Part shown: positions 26,783 to 35,338 of the stretch, piece by piece
Position numbering within the stretch: the stretch's first letter is position 1
Layout: each line of letters begins with the position of its first letter
From: an uncultured Eubacteriales bacterium
GTDB taxonomy: Bacteria > Bacillota > Clostridia > Christensenellales > Aristaeellaceae
Length of the DNA: 64,000 nucleotides
Assembly (NCBI GenBank): GCA_902774025.1
Contig: CACYGY010000001.1
Span: forward strand, 1-64,000
Reading direction: 5' to 3'
Translations under genes and position numbers: made by a program
The notes under the pieces: model-generated
What the model was told of the DNA's origin: nothing
Databases searched by the model: none
What the model saw: only the letters and a program-made list of their open reading frames with translations

Positions 26783-27821
26783 GAGACCCGACCTCCTTTC
26801 CCTGTTCCTTCCAGTCCGCTTCTGCCTTTTTCCGGAGTTCCTCCGCCCCTTCGTGGTACAGCCAGCAGCGGCAGGCGTGCGCATTCTCAAAGTCCGTCTC
26901 CTCCGGCATATATGCCGCACAGGCCCGGCAGGCGTAGGGACACCGGGCGGCGAAGGGACAGCCCGCGGGCGGGTTCAGCAGATCCGGCGGTGTTCCGGGA
27001 ATATACCGGAACACCCGATCCTGGCGCGCATCCAGCCGGGGGACCGACTGGAGCAGGCCCCAGGTATAGGGATGCCGGGGACGGTAGAAAATATCCGCCG
27101 CGCTGCCCCTTTCCACGATCTTCCCCGCGTACATGACATAGATGCGCTCCGCCATGTTGGCCACCACCCCCAGATCATGGGTGATGAGCACAATGGAGGT
27201 GTCCAGCTTTTCCTTCAGTTCATTCATGAGCTCAATGATCTGGGCCTGAATGGTGACATCCAGGGCGGTGGTGGGCTCATCCGCGAAGAGAATGCCCGGA
27301 GAGCAGATCAAAGCCATGGCCACCATAATGCGCTGCCGCATGCCGCCGGAGAGCTGATGGGGAAAGGCACGCATGTTCCGCTCCGGTTCCGGAAAGGAAA
27401 TCAGCTCCATCATCTCCCGGACCTTCGCCTGGGCTTCCCGGCGGTTCACCCTGTGGTGCAGCCGGTAGCTTTCCGCGATCTGTTCCCCCACCCGCATGGT
27501 AGGATTCAGATAGCTCAGAGGATCCTGAAAGATCATGCTCATGCGGTTCCCCTGAATGCTTCTCAGCTCCCTGGGGGTCAGTTTCAGCATGTCCAGCCCC
27601 TCAAAGTGAATGCTGCCTCCCGTGACCCTGCCGGGCGGGGACTGGAGCAGGCCCATCACGGTCTGAATGGTCACGCTCTTGCCGCATCCGCTCTCTCCCA
27701 CCAGGGCAACGGTTTCATGCCTGTCCAGGTGCCATGTGATCCCCCGGACGGCCTGTACCTCCCCGGCATAGGTGAAGAAGGAAACCGCCAGATCCCGGAC
27801 GTCCAGAATATGTTCCGTCAA
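26760..27821 (-). CDS. oppD: Oligopeptide ABC transporter ATP-binding protein (OppD-like)
   Basis: First ATPase of the importer, 353 residues. Walker A is GESGCGKSV, the signature is LSGGMRQRIMVAMALI and Walker B is ILFADEPTTALD. The C-terminal extension has the cysteine motif GCPFAARCPYACRAC. The start is TTG at 27821, well placed behind GAGGAGG. It pairs with OppF as the energy-coupling heterodimer below the OppB/OppC channel. Confidence 0.93.
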   Translation of the reverse strand: MTEHILDVRDLAVSFFTYAGEVQAVRGITWHLDRHETVALVGESGCGKSVTIQTVMGLLQSPPGRVTGGSIHFEGLDMLKLTPRELRSIQGNRMSMIFQDPLSYLNPTMRVGEQIAESYRLHHRVNRREAQAKVREMMELISFPEPERNMRAFPHQLSGGMRQRIMVAMALICSPGILFADEPTTALDVTIQAQIIELMNELKEKLDTSIVLITHDLGVVANMAERIYVMYAGKIVERGSAADIFYRPRHPYTWGLLQSVPRLDARQDRVFRYIPGTPPDLLNPPAGCPFAARCPYACRACAAYMPEETDFENAHACRCWLYHEGAEELRKKAEADWKEQGKEVGSHGEEGAS

Positions 27822-27835
27822 ACCGAACCGCCTCC

Positions 27836-28762
27836 TCAGGAGCGCAGGCGGGGATCCAGCGCGTCGCGCAGACCGTCGCCCAGAAGATTAAAGCACAGCA
27901 TGGTCAGTCCCACGAAGATACAGGGGATGATGAACCGGTAAGGATACTGCTTGAACACCTCACTGGCTTCCTTGATCAGCTGACCCCAGGAGGGGTTGGG
28001 GGGCGTAATGCCCAGACCGATGAAACTGAGAAAGGCTTCCGCGAAGATGACGCTGGGAATGGTCATGGTCATGCCCACCACAATGATGCCCAGGGTATTG
28101 GGCAGGAGATGCCGCAGAATGATGCGCATGGGGGAGGCTCCCAGGGTGGTGCTTGCCATGACGAATTCCCGCTCCTTGAGCTGGAGGACCAGGCCTCTTG
28201 TGGTCCTCGCGCTCCCCAGCCACCCGGTAATGGTGAAGGCCAGGACCAGCGTGGAGATGCTCCCGCTGCCCAGAACCATGATGAGCAGAATGTCGTAGAT
28301 CAGGCTGGGGATACCCATGAGTACATCAATGATCCGCATGATGAGCATGTCGATCTTTCCGCCGAAATATCCGGACACACCCCCGATGAGCATGCCGATG
28401 GCATAGGGGATGATGGTGGCCAGAATGGCAATGAGCAGGGAAACCCTGCCCCCCACCCACACCCTTGTCCACAGATCCCTTCCCAGGGTGTCGGTCCCGA
28501 ACCAGTGTTCCCCGCTGGGGCCCTGATTGGCGGCACTGTAGTCATTGCTGTAGTAATTATAGGAATTCATCATGGGCCCGAAGAGGACCATGAAAACCAG
28601 AAGGGCCAGGATCACCAGGGAAGCGATGGCGGTTTTGCGCTTTTTCAGATTCCTCCACACATCCCTGAAATACGTTGTTTCCGGCCTGACCATTTCCTCC
28701 CCGGACAGCTCATCCGGAGACAGGGGCGTAAAATCCAGTCTGTTTCTCTGTATGATCTGCAT
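27836..28762 (-). CDS. oppC: Peptide ABC transporter permease (OppC-like)
   Basis: Integral membrane channel subunit, 308 residues. A cytoplasmic N-terminus of about 40 residues precedes a first membrane helix (IASLVILALLVFMVLFGPMM). Further helices follow with the EAA coupling loop (EFVMASTTLGASPMRIILRHLLPN). HWFGTDTLGRDLWTRV is typical of OppC/DppC. The ATG follows AAGGAG, 13 bases behind oppB. Confidence 0.93.
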   Translation of the reverse strand: MQIIQRNRLDFTPLSPDELSGEEMVRPETTYFRDVWRNLKKRKTAIASLVILALLVFMVLFGPMMNSYNYYSNDYSAANQGPSGEHWFGTDTLGRDLWTRVWVGGRVSLLIAILATIIPYAIGMLIGGVSGYFGGKIDMLIMRIIDVLMGIPSLIYDILLIMVLGSGSISTLVLAFTITGWLGSARTTRGLVLQLKEREFVMASTTLGASPMRIILRHLLPNTLGIIVVGMTMTIPSVIFAEAFLSFIGLGITPPNPSWGQLIKEASEVFKQYPYRFIIPCIFVGLTMLCFNLLGDGLRDALDPRLRS

Positions 28763-28775
28763 GTTTCACAGCTCC

Positions 28776-29690
28776 TTACTTCACCCGGATCCGGGGATCC
28801 ACCCAGCCGTAGAGAATATCCACCAGCAGGTTCATGACCACCAGGAACGTGCCGTAGAAGATGGTCAGACCCATGATGAGGGGATAGTCCAGAGTGCTCA
28901 CGGCATTGACAAAATGCTTGCCCAGGCCCGGAATCACAAAGATCTGCTCCACCACGAAGGAACCCATGAGCACGCCGGCAATCATGGGGCCCAGATTGGC
29001 CAGCATGGGCACCAGGGAATTCTTCAGCTCATGCTTCATCACCACCCGCAGGGGTGACATACCCTTGGCCCTGGCGGTTTTCACGTAGTCCTGGGTGATC
29101 ACCGCCAACATGCAGGCCCGCATGGACCTTGTGTTGCCGGCAATGGTCCCCAGTCCCAGGACGAAGGCGGGCATGAGCATCTGCTCCGGTTTTCCCCATC
29201 CCCCCACGGGCAGCCACCTGAGCTGCACGCCGAACAGGTAGCGGATCAGGGGCCCGATGACCATGCTGGGCAGAGCGATGCCCAGGATGGCAAACACCAT
29301 GAGCACATAATCCGGCCAGCGGTTGCGGTACTGGGCACAGAGAATGCCGAAGAGCAGACCCACGATCTCCGCAAAGACCAGAGCGATCAGGCCCAGCTGG
29401 GCAGAGACCGGGAAGAACTCCCGGATGATGTCCCAGACGCTGCGGCCCACATACTTGATGGAGGTACCCAGATCCCCCTGGACAAGGTTGCCCATGTAGA
29501 TCAGATACTGTTCGGTCACCGGTCTGTCCAGGCCGTAGTATGCCCTCTGCTTCTCCTGCACGGAGGTGGGGATCTTCTCATTCATGAAGGGATCCCCGGG
29601 AAGAAGCTTGGAAAGAAAAAAAGTAACCGTGGCCAGGGTGAACACCGTCAGCAGGGCGATGAGCACACGTTTCAATACATATCGGACCAT
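28776..29690 (-). CDS. oppB: Peptide ABC transporter permease (OppB-like)
   Basis: Second channel subunit, 304 residues, with about six membrane helices. The N-terminal MVRYVLKRVLIALLTVFTLA is characteristic, as are GDPF and GLDRPVTEQYLIYMGNLVQGDLGTSI. The EAA loop is YVKTARAKGMSPLRVVMKHELKN. It follows the SBP gene after a hairpin that probably trims its transcript level. Confidence 0.93.
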   Translation of the reverse strand: MVRYVLKRVLIALLTVFTLATVTFFLSKLLPGDPFMNEKIPTSVQEKQRAYYGLDRPVTEQYLIYMGNLVQGDLGTSIKYVGRSVWDIIREFFPVSAQLGLIALVFAEIVGLLFGILCAQYRNRWPDYVLMVFAILGIALPSMVIGPLIRYLFGVQLRWLPVGGWGKPEQMLMPAFVLGLGTIAGNTRSMRACMLAVITQDYVKTARAKGMSPLRVVMKHELKNSLVPMLANLGPMIAGVLMGSFVVEQIFVIPGLGKHFVNAVSTLDYPLIMGLTIFYGTFLVVMNLLVDILYGWVDPRIRVK

Positions 29691-29722
29691 GAAAGCCCTC
29701 CGAAACCATGCAGAATGGACTG

Positions 29723-29761
29723 AAAAAGCCAGGGAGGAGGCCGGAGGCCTCCCTCCCTGGC
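29723..29761 (-). terminator. Attenuating terminator between the peptide SBP gene and oppB
   Basis: On the minus strand a stem of about 15 bp (GCCAGGGAGG.../...CCTCCCTGGC, one bulged base) with a 3-base loop is followed by CTTTTTC, 8 bases after the SBP stop. Partial termination here would give more binding protein than permease. Confidence 0.75.
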
Positions 29762-29768
29762 GCCTGTG

Positions 29769-31385
29769 TTACGGCTGAACCTGAACAAAAGCCAGATCGG
29801 CACCGAAGCTGGCGTCCACACTGGTGATGACATACCCGGGACGAACCATGACGTGCTGGGTCTGCCAGGTGAGCAGCAGGGTGGGCACCTCGTCGATGAA
29901 GATCTTTTCCATGGCCGCCACGGCGTCCAGGCGTGTCTTCAGGTCCGAAGCCTGCTGGGCCGTATCCAGAAGCGCGGCGTATTCGGCGTTGCCGTATCCG
30001 AAGAGGGCGTCGGGATCATTCACGTCCCAGTTGGCAAAGACGCCGTCGGGGGACGCGGCGTCCACCGTTCCGATGGCCATGCCGCCGGTCCAGAAGTCAA
30101 AATCGGAGGAATAGACCTTGGCGATCATCTGCTGAATAGGCTGGGGATCAATGGCACAACGGATGCCCAGGACAGTCAGGAGCATATCCTGCACGGCCTG
30201 CAGTTTGGTCAGGTTCCCCTGGGTGTCGTAGCAGAGCATGGAGAACTCGGGAATCTGATCCTCCGTCGCGCCCAGTTCTTCCAGGGCCAGAGCCAGATAT
30301 TCCCTGGCCTTTTCAGGCTCGGCGGTAACATTGATGGTGTTTTCCACGGGATATTCATCCACAAACCGTCCCTCAAGGCCCGCCGCATCGGGATCGATGA
30401 CGCGGTTGGCGGGAGTCTGACCCTGCATGACGGTGTTCACCATGGCGGTGCGGTCAATGGCAAGGCTCAGAGCCCGGCGGAAGTTCACGTTGGACAGGAA
30501 CCGGCCGGTCTCCTCATTCCGCCCGTTCTGATTGATATGAATGAACTGGTCCGTGTTGGTATAGGTCATTTCGTCAAATCCCAGATCCTGCAGCTGAGTG
30601 TAGTAGGTGGGATCGGAGAAGGAAGCCAGATCGATCATGTCGGTCATCATCATTTCCACGGCCGTGTCCCCGGACACATTGCACATGCCCACCAGTTTCT
30701 CCATCTGGATGGCGTCCCGGTTCCAGTAGTTCTCATTCTTCACCAGGACCATCTGGCTCTCATGCAGCCAGCTTTCCATTTTCATGGGTCCGTTGCCCAG
30801 GAGCTTGTCCGCGTCGGAGCCGTAGGTCTCCCCCAGACTTTCCGCCAGTTCCTTCTTCACGGGCCGGAAGGCGTTGTCCGCCAGGAGGTACAGGTTCTCA
30901 AGGCCGGAGGATACAAAGGTCACTTCCAGGGTGTAGTCGTCCACAGCCCGGTATCCCACGTCCTCCGGAGCAGCCTGCCCCTGGTTGTAGGCTTCCGCGT
31001 TCAGCACGCAGAAACCGGTGGCTGCCTGGGAATGCCCCGCTTCGGGATCAATCAGGCGCATGAAGGAATACACGAAATCCTGAGCGTTCAGCGGCGTGCC
31101 GTCACTCCAGGTGCTCTGACGGAGATGGAAGGTGCAGACATCGCCCGCGTCGCTGATTTCCCAGCTTTCCGCGATGCCCGGCACCAGTGTCCCCTCCAGG
31201 ATCCGCACCAGACCCTCGGTGAGGTAGGACACGATGTTGTTGCTCTCATCATCTGCGGACTCCGCGGGGTCCAGGGAGGTGGATTCATAGCCTCTGGCCC
31301 AGGTCAGCGTGGTCCCGGCGGCCAGTGCCGGCAGGGTCAGCACCAGCATGGCCAGTGCCAGGATCAGGGATACCAGCTTTTTCAT
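29769..31385 (-). CDS. oppA: Peptide ABC transporter substrate-binding protein (family 5)
   Basis: Extracellular peptide-binding protein of 538 residues from the OppA/DppA (SBP family 5) group. The signal peptide MKKLVSLILALAMLVLTLPA ends in ALA, followed by AGTTLTWARGYE. It has no lipobox cysteine, so lipid anchoring is not predicted. The body shows the family features (ESTSLDPAESADDES, TYYTQLQDLGFDEM, RRALSLAIDRTAMV). A tight AAGGAGG site precedes the ATG. It is followed by an attenuating hairpin and the opp permease genes. Confidence 0.92.
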   Translation of the reverse strand: MKKLVSLILALAMLVLTLPALAAGTTLTWARGYESTSLDPAESADDESNNIVSYLTEGLVRILEGTLVPGIAESWEISDAGDVCTFHLRQSTWSDGTPLNAQDFVYSFMRLIDPEAGHSQAATGFCVLNAEAYNQGQAAPEDVGYRAVDDYTLEVTFVSSGLENLYLLADNAFRPVKKELAESLGETYGSDADKLLGNGPMKMESWLHESQMVLVKNENYWNRDAIQMEKLVGMCNVSGDTAVEMMMTDMIDLASFSDPTYYTQLQDLGFDEMTYTNTDQFIHINQNGRNEETGRFLSNVNFRRALSLAIDRTAMVNTVMQGQTPANRVIDPDAAGLEGRFVDEYPVENTINVTAEPEKAREYLALALEELGATEDQIPEFSMLCYDTQGNLTKLQAVQDMLLTVLGIRCAIDPQPIQQMIAKVYSSDFDFWTGGMAIGTVDAASPDGVFANWDVNDPDALFGYGNAEYAALLDTAQQASDLKTRLDAVAAMEKIFIDEVPTLLLTWQTQHVMVRPGYVITSVDASFGADLAFVQVQP

Positions 31386-31444
31386 GGAATAAGCCTCCTT
31401 TTCATATCATCACCCGGCACCTGCGCGCCGGAATGACTGTCGTT

Positions 31445-32026
31445 TTAACGCTGGTGGATATCCTCCAGCAGCCGCTCCACCGCCAGGTCTTCCCGGCGCT
31501 GGCACAGGGCATCCACGATGCCCCGGTGGAAATCCTGCCAGGATCCGCGCTTTTCGGCACTCACGTACTGTTCCACCCGGGAGGCGGCCCCCAGTACGTT
31601 CTGAACCGCCTGGATGAGATAGGGATCCCCCGTGCGCTCCGCAAGACCCGCATGGAACCTTCGGTTGGCCGCGCTGACGTTCCCCGCTTCCTCCGGAGAG
31701 GACAGGATCAGTCCGTAAAGGCTTCTCAGTTCCTCCTCCGGACAGGACCGGCAGAGGATCTGAATCACCAGGGTTTCCAGAACAATGCGCAGGCGCTTGA
31801 GTCTGTCCATGTCCAGCGGGGACAGGGCGGTCACCATGTATCCCGTGCGGGGATAGGCAGTGAGGTGGCCCTCATGGCACAGCCGGTGCAGGGCTTCCCC
31901 CGCCGTCACCCGGCTGACGCCGTAGTGCTCGCTGATGGCCCGCTCCGTAATCATCTCATTGGGCTTGAACTCCGCCTGGAAAACCCGCTCACGCAGGTCT
32001 TCATAGACCTGATCAATCCTCTGCAT
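31445..32026 (-). CDS. GntR-family (FCD-type) transcriptional regulator
   Basis: Regulator of 193 residues with an N-terminal winged helix-turn-helix (ITERAISEHYGVSRVTAGEALHRL, then GHLTAYPRTGYMV). A helical FCD ligand-binding domain follows (FHAGLAERTGDPYL, FHRGIVDALCQRREDLAVERLLEDI). The ATG at 32026 overlaps the upstream gene by 14 bases. Upstream in-frame codons lie inside that gene and are not protein-like. FCD regulators usually bind organic or amino acids. Its likely target is the palindrome at the operon promoter (33220-33236). Confidence 0.9.
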   Translation of the reverse strand: MQRIDQVYEDLRERVFQAEFKPNEMITERAISEHYGVSRVTAGEALHRLCHEGHLTAYPRTGYMVTALSPLDMDRLKRLRIVLETLVIQILCRSCPEEELRSLYGLILSSPEEAGNVSAANRRFHAGLAERTGDPYLIQAVQNVLGAASRVEQYVSAEKRGSWQDFHRGIVDALCQRREDLAVERLLEDIHQR

Positions 32027-33185
32027 GACGCCCCGCTCCCATCTCCGGTGCCCCAAGACGCCGGGCAAACGCACGGATCGTGGCGGAGGGGGCAGCCAGG
32101 TTGAAGCGGATCCACCCTTCCCCCGCCTCTCCGTACTCCCGTCCCGAATCCACCAGCACCGATTCCTTCCGCTCCAGACGGAGAGCCAGCTCCTCACCCG
32201 TCATGCTCTCCGCCCGCATCCATCCCACAAATCCGCCTTCCCAGGGGGCCAGGATATACCCTCTGTCCCTGACCTCTTCCTGAAGCATGGCGTGGTTTGC
32301 CATCACCTGATCCCGCACCGCCCGGACCCATTCGGCGCCCTGCGGGGTGTAGCCCGCGCGGACCGCCTGATAGAAGAAAGGGTCCAGACTCCCGAAGTGG
32401 TCCGTGTTCCGCTGCTGCAGATACTTTTCCCGCATGTCCCTGTCCCGGATCACCACGTGGGCATGATTCACGCCGGTAAAGTTGAAGGTCTTGCCGAGGG
32501 AGGTGCAGCTCATGGCCAGATCCGGCAGAAGATCCGTCATGGCCGCGGCCGGGTGCAGGGGATGGGTGATGTCTGCAAAGATTTCGTCGGAAAACACCCT
32601 GACGCCCCATTTATCCGCCAGACCCGCCAGACTCCGCAGCTCCTCCTGCCCCCAGACCCGTCCCGTGGGATTGTGGGGATGACAGAGAACCAGAAGACGG
32701 TTCCGCTTTTCCGCCATGAGACCGGAGAGCGCCTCCGGATCCATGGCATATCTGCCCTCAGACCAGACAAGAGGACAGGACAGGATATTCCTGCCGTTGC
32801 GGAGCACGGACCGGTCGTGACGGCTGTAGGAAGGGGTCATGAGGATCACCCCGTCCCCCGGTTCCGTAAAGGCACGGATGGCCGTATTCAGGGCGAAGAT
32901 GGTACCCAGGGTGGGAACCACGTCCTCCTCCTCCACCCGCATGTGCCGCTGGCTCCGCAGCCACCAGAGGACGGAGGCCAGATAGTCCCCGTCCGGCAGG
33001 GTGAAACCGTATATGCCCCGCAGGGCAAAGGCGCTCAGGGCTTCCCGGATCACCGGGGCCGTGGGGAAATCCATCTCCGCCCCCGCCAGGATCAGGGGGA
33101 TCAGGGAAGTCTCCCCGCGGACCGGAAAGGCACCCTTCATATTCCCCGTCCCCCGCCGGTCCACTGTCTGTGTCAGATCAAACAT
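32013..33185 (-). CDS. PatB/MalY-type PLP-dependent C-S lyase or aminotransferase
   Basis: Fold-type I PLP enzyme of 390 residues. The start MFDLTQTVDRRGTGNMKG matches PatB/MalY cystathionine beta-lyases. HPHNPTGRVW, SDEIFADI and the PLP lysine in SLGKTFNFTG are present. The family cleaves C-S bonds in cystathionine or cysteine conjugates, and some members act as aminotransferases. The ATG at 33185 follows GGCGGCGAGA. Earlier ATGs at 33203 and 33212 are possible but give an atypical N-terminus. It is the first gene of the peptide operon, 35 bases behind the operator-like palindrome. Confidence 0.87.
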   Translation of the reverse strand: MFDLTQTVDRRGTGNMKGAFPVRGETSLIPLILAGAEMDFPTAPVIREALSAFALRGIYGFTLPDGDYLASVLWWLRSQRHMRVEEEDVVPTLGTIFALNTAIRAFTEPGDGVILMTPSYSRHDRSVLRNGRNILSCPLVWSEGRYAMDPEALSGLMAEKRNRLLVLCHPHNPTGRVWGQEELRSLAGLADKWGVRVFSDEIFADITHPLHPAAAMTDLLPDLAMSCTSLGKTFNFTGVNHAHVVIRDRDMREKYLQQRNTDHFGSLDPFFYQAVRAGYTPQGAEWVRAVRDQVMANHAMLQEEVRDRGYILAPWEGGFVGWMRAESMTGEELALRLERKESVLVDSGREYGEAGEGWIRFNLAAPSATIRAFARRLGAPEMGAGRHAED

Positions 33186-33219
33186 GTTCTCGCCGCCCGT
33201 CATGCCTTGCATAAATACT

Positions 33220-33236
33220 CACTGGGTATCTCAGTG
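33220..33236. promoter_or_regulatory. Operator-like palindrome at the peptide operon start
   Basis: CACTG and CAGTG arms separated by 7 bases sit across the predicted transcription start. The place and symmetry suit repression by the GntR regulator encoded as the second gene. Confidence 0.5.
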
Positions 33237-33239
33237 GGC

Positions 33240-33269
33240 AGTATAAGAAAACGGCCCTTTCCCTGTCAA
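33240..33269 (-). promoter_or_regulatory. Sigma-A promoter of the peptide operon
   Basis: On the minus strand TTGACA (33264-33269) and TATACT (33240-33245) are 18 bases apart. It would drive the ten genes from the PatB-like enzyme to the ornithine cyclodeaminase homologue. Confidence 0.75.
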
Positions 33270-33295
33270 GCACCGCTCTGCTTTTTCCCTGTACG

Positions 33296-33322
33296 AAAAA
33301 AAGGACGCCCCTGAGGGCGTCC
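33296..33322 (-). terminator. Terminator after the Gfo/Idh/MocA gene
   Basis: On the minus strand an 8-bp stem GGACGCCC/GGGCGTCC with a 4-base loop runs into seven Ts. It insulates the araC unit from the peptide operon promoter. Confidence 0.9.
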
Positions 33323-33332
33323 GGGATGATCA

Positions 33333-34508
33333 TCAGTGGCTTCCGCCGTAGGTGGAGGAGGTATCGGCGAACACGGCCTTGGCGGGATCCTTCCGGCGGG
33401 ATGTCGCCACCCGCTTCATCAGTTCCTCATAGTACAGGTCTTCATCCAGGGGCAGCCTGACGGGTTTGCCCAGGAAGGCGGACAGATGCATGGCGTTGGA
33501 GAGAGTCAGACCGTTGATGCCCTCCGCACCGCCGGCCACCAGGGGCTCACCCCGGAGAATGGCACCGGCCCAGGCCTTGAGCACGCCCTGATGCTGCGGA
33601 TTCTCCCCGTCCATTTCCACATTCACCTCGTGACCGGGCACGACACCGAAGGGCGCCTTGTTGGTCACGGTCCATTCCTGTTCCGTCATCTCCAGCTCAT
33701 ACAGATAGAGCTTCTCGCCTTCGGCGATGAGCTGAGCCCTGTCCATCTGCACCTCAAAGCGGTTGCTGCCGTGGGGATCGCCGGTGCTGGTGATGAATAC
33801 GCCGGTATGACCGTCCTCATACTTCATCAGGGCCGTCACATCGTCTTCCACCTCGATATCGTGGAACTGGCCGTAATTCATGAAGGCCTGCACCTCCACG
33901 GGCATGCCCAGAATCCACTGCCACAGATCCAGCTGGTGCGGGCACTGGTTCAGCAGAACGCCGCCGCCTTCCCCGGACCAGGTGGCCCGCCAGTCGCCGG
34001 AATCATAGTAGAACTGAGAACGGTACCAGTTGGTGATCAGCCAGTTGGCCCGGCGGACCTTTCCGTAGGTGCCGGACTGGATCAGTTCACGCATCTTCCG
34101 GTACAGGCAGTTGGTGCGCTGATTGAACATCATGCCGAAGACCACGTCGGGATGCTTTTTCGCTTCCTCGTTCATCTCCCGCACCTGACGGGTATAGACG
34201 CCGGCAGGCTTTTCGCACATGACATGAATGCCCCGCTCCATGCAGGCCATGACGTATCTGGGATGATCGTAGTGCGGCACGGAGACGACACAGGCGTTGA
34301 TCCTGCCGCTGTCCAGCATTTCCATGGCATCGGTGAAGTAGGCGATGTCCGGGGACACGTTTTCCTTCGCCCATTCAATTCTGGCGGGATTGCTGTCGCA
34401 GATGGCCGTCAGTTCGATGTCCTCCACCCAGTTGTCCTTCGCCAGCCTGCGGGCGTAGGTGGAACCCTGATTGCCGATGCCGATGATGCCAAGTCTGACC
34501 TTTTCCAT
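33333..34508 (-). CDS. Gfo/Idh/MocA-family oxidoreductase
   Basis: NAD(P)-dependent sugar or cyclitol dehydrogenase of 391 residues. The Rossmann motif GIIGIGNQGSTYARRL is followed by the family signature GIHVMCEKPAG. The C-terminal substrate domain holds a conserved GGGVLLNQCPHQLDL. The exact substrate cannot be read. Its neighbours (sugar-phosphate isomerase-like gene, araC, GH88) point to sugar acids or their oxidised products. It is the third gene of the araC unit, 18 bases behind the isomerase, with AAGGAGG at its start. Confidence 0.9.
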   Translation of the reverse strand: MEKVRLGIIGIGNQGSTYARRLAKDNWVEDIELTAICDSNPARIEWAKENVSPDIAYFTDAMEMLDSGRINACVVSVPHYDHPRYVMACMERGIHVMCEKPAGVYTRQVREMNEEAKKHPDVVFGMMFNQRTNCLYRKMRELIQSGTYGKVRRANWLITNWYRSQFYYDSGDWRATWSGEGGGVLLNQCPHQLDLWQWILGMPVEVQAFMNYGQFHDIEVEDDVTALMKYEDGHTGVFITSTGDPHGSNRFEVQMDRAQLIAEGEKLYLYELEMTEQEWTVTNKAPFGVVPGHEVNVEMDGENPQHQGVLKAWAGAILRGEPLVAGGAEGINGLTLSNAMHLSAFLGKPVRLPLDEDLYYEELMKRVATSRRKDPAKAVFADTSSTYGGSH

Positions 34509-34526
34509 GAGATCATTCCTCCTTGT

Positions 34527-35279
34527 TTACTCAAATCCGCGGCTGCGCAGGAAGGCATAGGAACGGCGGAGGCACTCCACGGGATCCTCACCGTGGCAGT
34601 CGTCCTGCTCCACCAGCATGTACTGCGTGCCGCCGGCCTCTGCTTTTTCAAAGACCCGGTCAAAGTTGATATTCCCCTCGCCCACCACAGCCATGGACCG
34701 GCCGTAGGCAAAGTCCTTGAGATGAATGCAGGGAATGCGCCCCGCCAGCTTTTCCAGCCACTGGGCCGGATCGCCGCCGCCCGCCTGCACCCAGAAGGTG
34801 TCCAGGGTAAAGCCCATTTCCTCAGGGCTCAGTGCTTCAGCCAGAAGCTCCAGGATCAGCTTTCCGTTGTGCTTTTTGAATTCCTGGTCGTGATTGTGAT
34901 ACATGAACAGCTTTCCGGCCTCATGGATCTTCCTGGCAATGGGCGGGAAGATTTCCATCCACTGCTCATAGCTCATGTTCTTCTCCGGGTCAAATGCCCA
35001 CCAGCCCAGACCGATGTGATCGCAGCCGAAAACCTCGTGGTCCGCAATCACCTGGTCCAGTTCCCCCGTGAGGCGGGGGACCGGAATGTGGGTCAGAACA
35101 CACTTCAGGCCGTTTTTGTCCAGTTCCTGCTTCAGCCAGTCTGCGGGATAGGGGCAGGTACCGGAAATCTGTACGTTCCTGTAGCCGATGTCCGCCACCT
35201 TTTTCAGGGTCAGTGCAAAGTCCTCCAGGTTCTGACATGTCTGTCTTACGGTAAAAAACTGAGCGCCAATCTGCATCAT
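34527..35279 (-). CDS. Sugar phosphate isomerase/epimerase (TIM barrel)
   Basis: AP-endonuclease-2-type TIM-barrel protein of 250 residues, related to IolE/IolI and hydroxypyruvate isomerases. It has metal-site elements typical of the family: FMYHNHDQEF, TLDTFWVQAGG, CIHLKDF and a final E in LVEQDD. AAGGAGG precedes two consecutive ATG codons (35279 and 35276), and either may be used. It is co-transcribed with araC upstream and the Gfo/Idh/MocA gene downstream. These two enzyme families often work together on sugars or inositols. Confidence 0.88.
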   Translation of the reverse strand: MMQIGAQFFTVRQTCQNLEDFALTLKKVADIGYRNVQISGTCPYPADWLKQELDKNGLKCVLTHIPVPRLTGELDQVIADHEVFGCDHIGLGWWAFDPEKNMSYEQWMEIFPPIARKIHEAGKLFMYHNHDQEFKKHNGKLILELLAEALSPEEMGFTLDTFWVQAGGGDPAQWLEKLAGRIPCIHLKDFAYGRSMAVVGEGNINFDRVFEKAEAGGTQYMLVEQDDCHGEDPVECLRRSYAFLRSRGFE

Positions 35280-35338
35280 CGGGCCTCCTTTGTTCCTTGG
35301 ATAATATCTTTCCGCGCCTCAGGCGCCGGAAAAGCAAA

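Noticed and set aside
26783..26920. 46-codon N-terminal extension of the OppF-like ATPase
   Set aside because: The extension is Arg-rich shadow sequence of oppD. The ATG at 26782 has AAAGGAGG and the normal family start.
34409..34711. Small frames inside the oxidoreductase and isomerase genes
   Set aside because: They overlap clear enzyme genes in other frames and lack any start signal.
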